Assembly: GCA_035610365.1 (NCBI GenBank)
Contig: CM069432.1
Span: 83,890,520 to 83,954,519 of the forward strand
Direction: 5' to 3'
Source of the DNA: Aquatica leii
Taxonomy: Eukaryota; Arthropoda; Insecta; Coleoptera; Lampyridae
DNA: 64,000 nucleotides
The translations under genes and the position numbers were made by a program. The notes beneath the pieces were generated by a model. It was not told where the DNA came from and did no database searches. It saw nothing but the letters and a program-made list of their open reading frames with translations. Numbering within the stretch: the first letter of the stretch is position 1; each line of letters begins with the position of its first letter. This document shows, one piece after another, positions 22,796 to 31,830 of this stretch.

Positions 22796-22848
22796 GTATC
22801 AGTCCTGCACAGCCTCATGCAGGTAATTATGGCTTGGTCCACTGATAC
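22796..22848 (+). ncRNA. Candidate structured RNA, unit B
   Basis: The outer stem GTATCAGT (22,796-22,803) pairs with ACTGATAC (22,841-22,848). The inner stem CCTGCA (22,804-22,809) pairs with TGCAGG (22,818-22,823). The loop CAGCCTCA is identical to unit A, and the downstream strand TGGCTTGG is conserved. The pseudoknot AGCC/GGCT is kept. Stem bases differ from unit A in compensating pairs. Confidence 0.45.
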
Positions 22849-23221
22849 TTTAAACTGTAGTAGTTGAGACAATCAAAATACGGTTGTAAAATGACTGCTA
22901 ATTTATTAACTTAATTTACGAGGATTTATACACATAAAATGCTTATCTCCACATTCAACCATTTCATTGTTAGCCGATATTATAAAAATTTGCTTGTTTG
23001 TTACGACATTGTAAGGAATTTGTTAATACACAATACATGTTATGACATTGCAAAGAATTTGCTAACACACATTATAACACTGTAAGGAATGTGTCTTTCG
23101 GATTACAACACAATTATATTATTAGATTTGAAATTTTGTTTATTGTATTTGAAATACAATTTATGTTTGTAGTTCAAACACATGTCCTGAAGAAAAAACT
23201 AAAAGTAGTTTTACAAATGGT

Positions 23222-24125
23222 TTGATTAGTTCTGTAAAAAAATTGCAATCGTTTGGTTTATTTAACAAATACTCTGATTTAAATAAATTAATTTGGGTAA
23301 GATGTTATATAATTAGATTTATAGACAGATTAACACCTAAACAATTAAAAATGTTTAGAAAACTAACTGTAAAAAAATCAAACCAATGTTTAATTAGATT
23401 ATTAAAAGTAGCTCAAAATAAGACTCTAAAATTAAAAATAGATGAATTATCAAAAACTGGTATTTTAAGAAAAGGTACAAAGTTAGCAAATTTAAATCCG
23501 TTTATAGACGAACATAAAGTTTTAAGAGTAGGAAGTCGTCATACTAATTCGTAGATAGAATACAATAGCAAACATCCTATAATATTGCTAAAAAATCATA
23601 TATTAACAAAATTAATTATAAAAGATTTTCATATAAGAAATTTGCATTGTGGACCTGAAAGTTTGCTAGCAGTTGTTAGAGAACAATATTGGCCGATCGG
23701 AAGTAGAAAAGGCGTAAAAAGATGTTATCGAAATTGCTATAAATGTTTTCGAGTGAATCCGAAAGTAAGCACTGTGCAGATGGAGAATTTACCTAGTGTT
23801 AGGGTAACGCAAGCAAGTGACTGGAGCATTCTATATTCAAAATAAAAAAGGTAATGGTTGTAGAATGATCAAAGTTTATGTAGCTCTTTTTATTTGTTTG
23901 GTCACGAAAGCATGTCACTTGGAGTTACTTACTGATTTAAGTACGGAATGTTTTCTAGCAGTCTTAAAACGTTTTGTTGGTAGACGTGGTTTGCCGTCTA
24001 CTATGTATTCTGACAATGGACGCAACTTTGTAAGAGCGTCTAATGAGTTAAAGAAAATTTTTGAGTTTCTTTCAGAAACAAACTTGGTTAATATGTCAAA
24101 TGAATTGTTGAAATTAAAAATATAA
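23222..24125 (+). pseudogene. BEL/Pao integrase N-terminal and catalytic region
   Basis: There are three overlapping frames. The first (23,222-23,554) has LIWVRCYIIRFIDRL and a weak linker ending HTNS. The second (23,585-23,845) has IIKDFHIRNLHCGPESLLA and CYRNCYKCFRVNP, the H-H-C-C zinc-binding domain. The third (23,817-24,125) has YVALFICLVTKACHLELLTD (first Asp region) and MYSDNGRNFV (second Asp). Just after, GGI-stop-ESNIKQM near 24,160-24,190 holds the third catalytic Glu, with the preceding Trp codon changed to a stop. The domain is recognisable but not translatable. Confidence 0.82.
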
Positions 24126-24189
24126 TGGAAATTTATTCCACCTTACTCACCTACGTGGGGAGGTATTTGAGAATCTAATATAAAACAAA

Positions 24190-24705
24190 TGATTAAAAAA
24201 GTATACAGATTCTACTAAATTTACGTATGCAGAGTTTTATACTTTACTAGTATAAGCGGAAGCTATTTTAAATTCTCGCCCCTTAAGTCCTATATCCAAT
24301 AATATCGATGACCTTAAGCGTTTGTGTCCTGCTGTATTCTTCGTCGGAAGACCCTTAAATGCTGTTGCGCAAGAATATTACCAGTTAATAAATAAGAATC
24401 GTTTAAGTAACTTGGAACATGTACAAAAAGTAACACAACATTTATGGTCACGCTGGAAAAGAGAGTATCTTCAAGAATTACAACAACGTCAAAAATGGAA
24501 ATACGATGGTTCTCCACCAATCAGCGTGGGTGATATGGTTATAATTAAAGAAGATCATACACCTCCATGTATGTGGCCTTTGGCCAGAGTTTATAAAATG
24601 CACCCTGATAAAAACCATAAAGTGCGATTAGTTACTTTAAAAACATCTCAAGGATTTACTCAACGAACAATAAACAAAGTGAGTAAGCTACCTAAAGAAA
24701 ATTAA
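24190..24705 (+). pseudogene. BEL/Pao integrase C-terminal domain (DUF5641-like)
   Basis: After a broken TYAEFYTLL-type helix, the frame at 24,322-24,705 gives HLWSRWKREYLQELQQRQKW and ISVGDMVIIKEDHTPPCMWP. It continues LARVYKMHPDKNHKVRLV and ends RTINKVSKLPKEN. This is the near-complete C-terminal DNA-binding domain of BEL integrases. It stops about 25 bp before the 3' LTR begins, as is usual. Confidence 0.85.
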
Positions 24706-24731
24706 CCAACATATCTGTGACATAATAGTGT

Positions 24732-26101
24732 TGTAACGAAACGGCAGAGGTGGCCGTAATTGTTTTGAAAATTATTTATAAATTTATCCCAATTACGCGT
24801 GAGCTTTGGACGCTCGGCTGCGGACCACCTCTACCGCTTCGAAGCGCGCGACTCTCCCCTGCCGAATAATCATTCTACCGGAACGAAACACACAATAAAA
24901 GCCGCCGTCAACGTTGAAAACGCTCTCTCTGCCGAGACCCGTTTCTGGTAGAACCTCTTTTCCGAAACCCGACCTGTGTTTATCCGATTCTTATTATCTC
25001 CCGACTTCATGCTTTTGTACCCGGCTAATTCTTTTCCGAACCGATCCTGATACTGTATAATTGTGAGCACCGATTAACCGAAACCTGCTATCGTACCCGG
25101 ACCATTCTAAACTCACCGAACCCGTTAACCGACCCGCTTCGAACCCTGCTACTCTTACGATTTTTGCATTCACTTTGTCGGTTTGTATTCGAACCCTGTT
25201 ACGTCCAAACGCCCTCCCTCAAGTTGACCACAAGCTCCGGTTTCACCGAATAGTATTTGTTAATAGCGAACCTCAGTCCGTTAGTGAAGGGACAAATCAC
25301 TTGCACCAGGCTGGTGTAGGATTTGTCTTGCGTAACTTAAATCTACAGTTACTTTCAACCCTTAATGTAGTTGAAGTTGATGCGTTGAGCTACTGCTTGA
25401 GCCAGGCTGGTTTAAAGTATCTCAATACGTTTAGCATCGCTACATTTTGGTTTCGGGCTGAGATCTAAAAGTAATCATTTCAAATCGGTGTCAATTTTGA
25501 AATACTCACCTGAACTTGCCGAAGTTTTCGATTCACCGTATAACTAAACCGCAACAACCCATAATAGTAATAACGTTATTGAATTTCACCGTGTTATTTG
25601 TCTGAAACGTTGTCATTAATAGACACGTGGTCAACCAGTCGTAAATTAGAAATCAAACTCAGTTTACAGTAGCAGTGTCTTCCCTGGAAAACTTAATTTG
25701 TTACACCTGTCTTATAACCTTTATTATCATACCTGAATAATTTGCCGCTTTGATCCCTGTTAAATTAATGTTAGCACAGTTTTCAACAGAATTATAACCA
25801 CGCCATTTACGTTTATCATACTTCTAGAAAAGTACAGGTTTTTTTTTTGCAGGTTAAATTGTGTGGGCCGCATTCAATCAAGTTCGATTTCACGGAAAGT
25901 GGTAGGCCGCATTCCACCGAAGTTAATAACATTAATAAAATACATTTTATTTGTGATGAAACAGGAAATAAAACTACACCAGCTGTAGAGATTTATTGTT
26001 AAAATTACATATTTAATTTGCAGAATAATTGTATGTTAATTGTGTTTAAATTAATAACGTTTTAAATCCAATGCTGAGACTGTGAGCCACCGGGTGTTAC
26101 A
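24732..26101 (+). repeat. 5' LTR of gag-pro element
   Basis: 1370 bp, TG...CA ends. It is GC-richer in its first 900 bp than the host DNA. It differs from the 3' copy by few substitutions (for example CGCGTGAGCTTTGGACG versus CGCGAGAGTTTTGCACG) and length changes in T runs. The frames seen inside it recur in both LTRs and are not likely genes. Confidence 0.92.
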
Positions 26102-26103
26102 TT

Positions 26104-26121
26104 TGGCGCCCGAGCAGGGAC
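26104..26121 (+). other. Primer-binding site
   Basis: TGGCGCCCGAGCAGGGAC lies 2 bp after the 5' LTR. TGG pairs with the CCA end of a tRNA, and the sequence resembles the lysine-tRNA type of site. A second TGGCGCCCGAG occurs 73 bp further on, at 26,177. Confidence 0.8.
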
Positions 26122-26209
26122 AACTGGACCTGGACCTAAAAGTAAGCGTTATTAATTTTGTTTTAGACATTTTGGTTGGCGCCCGAGATACCCTGTCCGA
26201 AAATCCAAA

Positions 26210-28261
26210 ATGTTTGAGCCTGTAGAAGTGCCAGAAGCAATCCCGATAACCGACGTATGGTCCAAGTGGATGAGTATCATTCAAAATGAAGAGTTGACGC
26301 ACCAGATGAAAATACATAAATTGGATACATCCGGTGGCGTGACTGAATGGAAAATACGTTTGCTGCATTTTCTACGAACCGGAGAACGTCAATCCGTGAC
26401 GTTAACCTGCCCTGAAAACCGTAATACTTCCCGACCGTCTTCACCGAACCCGTTAACCGCACCCGCACCACCAGTAGTGGTAACCGAAGCTGCACAATTG
26501 TGTGAGAACATTCGCAAATGGGGAATCCAGTTCAATGGTAACACCGACCCGATTTCATTTCTCGAAAGCATCGAAGAGTTGCAAAACTCGTACCGAATTC
26601 AGGACGCAATGCTTCTGCGAGCTCTTCCAGTTTTGCTAAATGGCGATGTACTTTTCTGGTACCGAAATAATAAACATGATTGGGAAACATGGAGTGACTT
26701 TGTAAGTAGTTTCCAACTTCATTTTGTATGGCCACGATACCGTTACCATTTGGAAGAAGTGATACGCAACCGTTTTCAAAGAAATGGAGAAAAAACCGGT
26801 GACTACATTAATGCAATGGAAACACTTATGCGCCGTCATGGACAGTTCTTCCCGGAAGTCCAACTGCAAAGAATATATGAGAATTTGCAGAGTTCATGCC
26901 AATTGTATATAAAACGTACCGACTTCACTAACCTGCAAGAATTAAAAACGTTGGCTTGTGACTATGAGGATATATCCCGTCAAAATCCATCCAGAAACCA
27001 GGCCTCAAGTCACGAGTTAATGACGATCATGCCTGTAGAAGTACCAGTGGTATGTGTTGTACAAGATCCGCCACCTTGTGACCGCACCAGACCTTCAATT
27101 CGCACCGAAAAGCAGCCCCAGCCGATTACCAAGACTGTTCGTGGATCTACAAACCACCAGGAATGGACGGCTTGGCTGGAAACCGTTAAGAATGTTAATT
27201 CTAGGTCTAAAACCCCTGTACCCGCCGTAGCTTCCGTAGATTCTCGACTTTTTGTTCCTGTCACCGTATACGGACAAGAGTTGGACGCTTTAGTCGATAC
27301 CGGCGCTACCAGAAGTTATGTAAGTTCAAAAGTAGAAGAACTTGTCGCTAGAGATTTACAACCGCAAGAAAACAATCCAGATAGGGTTCAACTAGCAAAC
27401 GGTGAGATTGTTAAAACTCGCGGAAATTATTCGTTTCCAGCAAACATTGGATCTCAAACTATCACGTTTGAATGCCAATCTCTTCACAATCTTACAACCG
27501 ATCTTCTACTTGGTCTTGATGTTCTATCCAGAAATAATGCAACATTGGAAGTAAAAGAAAGAACTCTGACGCTGAACGCCGAACCGATAGCATGTACGAG
27601 CAGAACCAGTCCAGGCCTTGGAGTAATCCAGAAGGTAGTTGAACCAGACCCGCCAGTAGTCAACGATTTGCTGCAAGAAGCAGTAGATCCATCTAAGGCA
27701 TTAACCGGTCACCAAGTTGAAGTACCGTACCGACCCGAAAAGGATCCGGTGTTAAGAAAAGAACACAAGCTGTCTTTACCGTCAAACTCCGCACCGCCTG
27801 ATTTTAAAGCTCCCCGCTTACCGATGCCCGAAGTCATGCCGTTAAGGACCGCGAATCCTGAATCAGGAGCTTGCTGTTCGATAACTCCGTCAACGAACAA
27901 AACTTTGCCGCCAGACACCGCAAAAGAAACTCTACCGAAGCCGCCACTGGATTTTTTGTTCCAATTAGATGCTGTACGAAACCGACAGGTAGCCACCAAG
28001 AGATTTAAGGGATCCGCATTTGTAGCTAAGCCGCCGCAATTTACTGTAAGTAAAAACCTAAGAGTCAGTCAATCTCTTCTAGAAAACCCCCGTGTTCATG
28101 TCTTCGCCCAGGAGAGGGTGGTATGTAACGAAACGGCAGAGGTGGCCGTAATTGTTTTGAAAATTATTTATAAATTTATCCCAATTACGCGAGAGTTTTG
28201 CACGCTCGTCTGCGGACCACCTCTACCGCTTCGAAGCGCGCGACTCTCCCCTGCCGAATAA
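26210..28261 (+). CDS. Gag-protease polyprotein of LTR element
   Basis: 683 codons, intact. The start ATG follows the leader by about 90 bp. Residues 1-90 hold a SAP-like helix-loop (LTHQMKIHKLDTSGGVTEWK). Residues about 110-260 are a retrotransposon capsid domain (FNGNTDPISFLESIEELQNS, ALPVLLNGDVLFWYRNNKHD, PRYRYHLEEVIRNRF). No CCHC knuckle is seen. The aspartic protease lies at about 345-445 with catalytic LDALVDTGATRSYVSS and the downstream LLLGLDVLS flap-type strand. The C-terminal 200 residues are Pro-rich. The frame runs across the 3' LTR border and stops inside it, as expected if pol was removed by deletion. It would act as capsid and maturation protease. Confidence 0.88.
   Translation: MFEPVEVPEAIPITDVWSKWMSIIQNEELTHQMKIHKLDTSGGVTEWKIRLLHFLRTGERQSVTLTCPENRNTSRPSSPNPLTAPAPPVVVTEAAQLCENIRKWGIQFNGNTDPISFLESIEELQNSYRIQDAMLLRALPVLLNGDVLFWYRNNKHDWETWSDFVSSFQLHFVWPRYRYHLEEVIRNRFQRNGEKTGDYINAMETLMRRHGQFFPEVQLQRIYENLQSSCQLYIKRTDFTNLQELKTLACDYEDISRQNPSRNQASSHELMTIMPVEVPVVCVVQDPPPCDRTRPSIRTEKQPQPITKTVRGSTNHQEWTAWLETVKNVNSRSKTPVPAVASVDSRLFVPVTVYGQELDALVDTGATRSYVSSKVEELVARDLQPQENNPDRVQLANGEIVKTRGNYSFPANIGSQTITFECQSLHNLTTDLLLGLDVLSRNNATLEVKERTLTLNAEPIACTSRTSPGLGVIQKVVEPDPPVVNDLLQEAVDPSKALTGHQVEVPYRPEKDPVLRKEHKLSLPSNSAPPDFKAPRLPMPEVMPLRTANPESGACCSITPSTNKTLPPDTAKETLPKPPLDFLFQLDAVRNRQVATKRFKGSAFVAKPPQFTVSKNLRVSQSLLENPRVHVFAQERVVCNETAEVAVIVLKIIYKFIPITREFCTLVCGPPLPLRSARLSPAE
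28111..28123 (+). other. Polypurine tract
   Basis: GGAGAGGGTGGTA lies immediately before the 3' LTR start, the expected site of plus-strand priming. Confidence 0.75.
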
Positions 28262-29492
28262 TCATTCTACCGGAACGAAACACACAATAAAAGCCGCCGT
28301 CAACGTTGAAAACGCTCTCTCTGCCGAGACCCGTTTCTGGTAGAACCTCTTTTCCGAAACCCGACCTGTGTTTATCCGATTCTTATTATCTCCCGACTTC
28401 ATGCTTTTGTACCCGGCTAATTCTTTTCCGAACCGATCCTGATACTGTATAATTGTGAGCACCGATTAACCGAAACCTGCTATCGTACCCGGACCATTCT
28501 AAACTCACCGAACCCGTTAACCGACCCGCTTCGAACCCTGCTACTCTTACGATTTTTGCATTCACTTTGCCGTTTTGTATTCGAACCCTGTTACGTCCAA
28601 ACGCCCTCCCTCAAGTTGACCACAAGCTCCGGTTTCACCGAATAGTATTTGTTAATAGCGAACCTCAGTCCGTTAGTGAAGGGACAAATCACTTGCACCC
28701 AGGCTGGTGTAGGATTTGTCTTGCGTAACTTAAATCTACAGTTACTTTCAACCCTTAATGTAGTTGAAGTTGATGCGTTGAGCTACTGCTTGAGCCAGGC
28801 TGGTTTAAAGTATCTCAATACGTTTAGCATCGCTACATTTTGGTTTCGGGCTGAGATCTAAAAGTAATCATTTCAAATCGGTGTCAATTTTGAAATACTC
28901 ACCTGAACTTGCCAAAGTTTTCGATTCACCGTATAACTAAACCGCAACAACCCATAATAGTAATAACGTTATTGAATTTCACCGTGTTATTTGTCTGAAA
29001 CGTTGTCATTAATAGACACGTGGTCAACCCGTCGTAAATTAGAAATCAAACTCAGTTTACAGTAGCAGTGTCTTCCCTGGAAAACTTAATTTGTTACACC
29101 TGTCTTATAACCTTTATTATCATACCTGAATAATTTGCCGCTTTGATCCCTATTAAATTAATGTTAGCACAGTTTTCAACAGAATTATAACCACGCCATT
29201 TACGTTTATCATACTTCTAGAAAAGTACAGGTTTTTTTTGCAGGTTAAATTGTGTGGGCCGCATTCAATCAAGTTCGATTTCACGGAAAGTGGTAGGCCG
29301 CATTCCACCGAAGTTAATAACATTAATAAAATACATTTTATTTGTGATGAAACAGGAAATAAAACTACACCAGCTGTAGAGATTTATTGTTAAAATTACA
29401 TATTTAATTTGCAGAATAAATGTATGTTAATTGTGTTTAAATTAATAACGTTTTAAATCCAATGCTGAGACTGTGAGCCACCGGGTGTTACA
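28124..29492 (+). repeat. 3' LTR of gag-pro element
   Basis: 1369 bp, same ends as the 5' copy. It is followed by the target-site copy GTGT. Confidence 0.92.
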
Positions 29493-29493
29493 G

Positions 29494-29904
29494 TGTAGCG
29501 GGAAAAAATGTATTGTGTACAAAAAAAATCTTGCTAGTTTATTAGATTTAACGTTTTACAAGTTTAGTTAAGTTTGAATGTTTAATTATGTTAAGTACTA
29601 TGATACAATAGAAGTAGTAATGAGTTTATTTACATAATATTTGTTCAATTATTCTGTATTATATTGAATATTATTGTATTTAAGTAGCAACAAATGCAAG
29701 GCAAAGAATATGGTCGAAATAACGGTTTTGTCTATTAAAAAATTCCATAGAATGACAACGCAGCGCGCACTAAGTTAAGTTGAGGCAGGGGGATGAAAGA
29801 CGCCATATTGGTATCAGAATTGTAGCTCTGATAAAACATGGAAAAAGTTATTTGTAAGAAGTAAGATTTGTACTTGTTAAAAATAAAGTTATTGTGTGTA
29901 CTTA
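29494..29904 (+). repeat. BEL/Pao 3' LTR
   Basis: It begins at the base pair where the nested element sits (TGTAGCGGGAAAAAATG if the insertion is read through) and ends ATAAAGTTATTGTGTGTAC. The last 180 bp match the 5' remnant at 19,551. Confidence 0.75.
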
Positions 29905-30852
29905 ACCTTGTATAGTATAAAAATAATTTAAAAAAATTACCAACTAATAATAGCCTTTTATCTCAAAAGTGAAATGTTTTAAAAGTTTTAACAGCTCTTC
30001 TCTGACTTACTTTTGCTACTTTTTTTTATTTCTCGTAGTGTACTGTTTTTTGTTGTTAAGTTATTACGAACTAGATAAAAAACTGTAGTTCTTGAAAAAA
30101 AACACATAAAAAAATATGAGCAAATTAGATAATTAAAAATTAGTCAAACTACTAACAAAAAAAAAATAAAAGATGGCAAGTGCAAAAAGCTATAACGGCA
30201 AAAAAACGGTGTGTTCATTTTATATCCACGTAATTCAAATTTGTTTTGAGTAAAAACCCTTGGCTAAAACAAATAAATTGAGAAACAAATAAATTAGTAA
30301 AGAAGACAAATGTATGTATATATAAAATACTGAAAACTATTATAGCGTACAAAATCTATAAAAATAATTGTGATTTTTTAATAAATGTTGATATTTTAAT
30401 AATAATCAACAAAGTTGTTAGAAATATCTGGTTTTATTAATTTGAACAAAAAAAAGTATATCAGTTAACATTAAAAAAAACACACAAATAAGTATAAGCA
30501 GTTAAATAACTAGTATATATATATATGTAATGAGCAGCGATGGCTAAATGAAAACTAAAATAACAGATAAAATTAAAATAACAACAAGCATTTACTATTC
30601 AACCAACAAAACAAAACTAAAAACAAAAAATAAAAACAAAACCACAAGTAAAACCCATTAATGACATCCATGTTGCTATACTATACATTAACAAATCATA
30701 AAAAATTAAACAGAAATACGAAAAATACAAGACGTAAAAAAACTAAATAGATAAAAAAAAAACGCACGACTTTCCTATAAGGAATGATGAAGAAATGTAT
30801 TTTTATAAGGTTATGTTGTCATAAAACCACTTTGAAGTGATATGTTTGTATT
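29905..30852. other. AT-rich DNA, nothing recognised
   Basis: A-rich, low-complexity sequence with no open frame of note. GACTTTCCTATAAGGAAT at 30,769 resembles the TACTTTCCTTATAG ending at 31,811-31,830 and may be a terminus of the repeat that follows. Confidence 0.5.
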
Positions 30853-30902
30853 AAAAACGATTAGTAAATCGCCAATTAACCAGACTTTTGTGCAACCGGT
30901 TA
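30853..30902. repeat. Detached PIF/Harbinger right end
   Basis: ACGATTAGTAAATCGCCAAT and the following GACTTTTGTGCAACCGG reproduce the right end of the 1.7-4.9 kb element almost base for base. No left end or transposase is nearby, so it is a fragment or part of a small non-autonomous copy. Confidence 0.75.
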
Positions 30903-30914
30903 TTTATTTTTTCT

Positions 30915-31325
30915 AAAAAAAAATCGTTGCAGGCAGGATTCGAACCTAGATTATATAATGAAAAACATTTTAAATTATAAATTGAATATTTAATAAACTG
31001 TTAGAAAAAAATGTATTTGAATAAATTGTTAGGAAGAATTATCTTTATAAGAAACTATAATAATAATTCGAATAATTTACATTTGTACAAAATTATATAA
31101 GAAAAACTGTTCAAAATGGCGGATACACATACTTTCGGTATCTTTATCAGATCTATCTTTTGATAAAGCCGAGAGAATATGAAAATCCAGCTTTATACCA
31201 AATTTCAAGTTACTAGGACTTTTGGTTCGAGAGTTATCGTAGGTACATCGTTACACACAGACATACACAAACACAGACACCCAAAATTTTTTTGTCAAAA
31301 ATATTTTTTCTGACTTAGGAGACCT
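30915..31325 (-). repeat. Interspersed repeat with T-arm-like segment, copy 1
   Basis: It contains CAGGATTCGAACCTAGATTA, then AT-rich DNA, then AATGGCGGATACACATACTT, CAAATTTCAAGTTACTAGGA, a CACAGACA run, and GAGACCTTGAAACG. The next copy repeats this order at about 80-85%. It looks like a non-coding SINE-type or non-LTR 3'-end family. The T-arm-like part is on the minus strand and no A box is visible. Confidence 0.6.
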
Positions 31326-31354
31326 TGAAACGTAAACTTATACAAAAAAAAAAT

Positions 31355-31830
31355 TTTTTTTTAAATCGTCGCATGCAGGATTCGAACCTAGATTATATAA
31401 TGAAATTCACTTTAAATTGTAAATTAAATATCTAATAAACTGTTAATGATAGAAAAAAATTGTATTTGAATAAATTGTTAGGAAGTATTGTCTCAATAAG
31501 AAACTATAAAAATAATTTGAATAATTTACATTCGTACAAAATTATAAAAGAGTAACTGTTAAAAATGGCGGATATACCCACTTCCGGTATCTTTATCAGA
31601 ACCATTTTTTGATAAAACAAAGAAATTATGAAAAGCCAGCTCTATACCAAATTTCAAGTTACTAGGACTTTTCGTTCGAGAGTTATCGTGGGTACAACGT
31701 TACACACAGACACACACACAGACACCCAATTTTTTTTGTCAAAAATACGTTTTCCTGATTCAGGAGACCTTCCTTCAAAAAAAAATTTTTGAAAAAAAAA
31801 TTCGATCGTTATACTTTCCTTATAGAAAAG
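31355..31830 (-). repeat. Interspersed repeat with T-arm-like segment, copy 2
   Basis: Same blocks as copy 1 in the same orientation, ending with CGTTATACTTTCCTTATAG. Together with copy 1 it forms a head-to-tail pair. The minus-strand frame here is not a gene. Confidence 0.6.

Larger units (their letters stand above)
22600..23200 (+). other. Non-coding insert between RNase H and integrase
   Basis: In BEL elements this linker is coding. Here about 600 bp is closed in all frames. It contains two structured repeats (22,720-22,772 and 22,796-22,848) and then a decayed array of about 40-bp units (about 22,998-23,098) built on ACATTGTAAGGAATTTGTTA-like copies. It probably represents an inserted small repeat. 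Confidence 0.55.
24732..29492 (+). mobile_element. LTR retrotransposon with gag-protease only, young
   Basis: The two LTRs (1370 and 1369 bp) begin TGTAACGAAACGGCAGAGG and end GGGTGTTACA, and are nearly identical. The flanking 4-bp direct repeat is GTGT (24,728-24,731; 29,493-29,496). A primer-binding site follows the 5' LTR and a purine tract precedes the 3' LTR. The internal region is only about 2 kb and encodes Gag plus protease. Reverse transcriptase and integrase are absent, so it depends on another element. It sits at the first bases of the old BEL 3' LTR. Confidence 0.9.
19551..29904 (+). mobile_element. Old BEL/Pao retrotransposon (with nested LTR element)
   Basis: The order is LTR remnant, gag (capsid-like, DUF1759-like, zinc knuckle), aspartic protease, reverse transcriptase, RNase H, integrase, and then the 3' LTR. 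That is the standard BEL/Pao order. Every domain is split by stops or frameshifts, and the LTRs differ by roughly 10%, so the copy is old and inactive. A gag-pro LTR element (24,732-29,492) interrupts it at the start of the 3' LTR. Confidence 0.85.

Noticed and set aside
22720..22848. Hammerhead ribozyme
   Set aside because: The CUGANGA and GAAA core sequences are absent on both strands, so the fold is not a hammerhead.
24870..25070. Identical 66-codon minus-strand ORFs in both LTRs (also 28,262-28,462)
   Set aside because: Presence in both LTRs reflects LTR identity, and composition and orientation do not suggest a gene.
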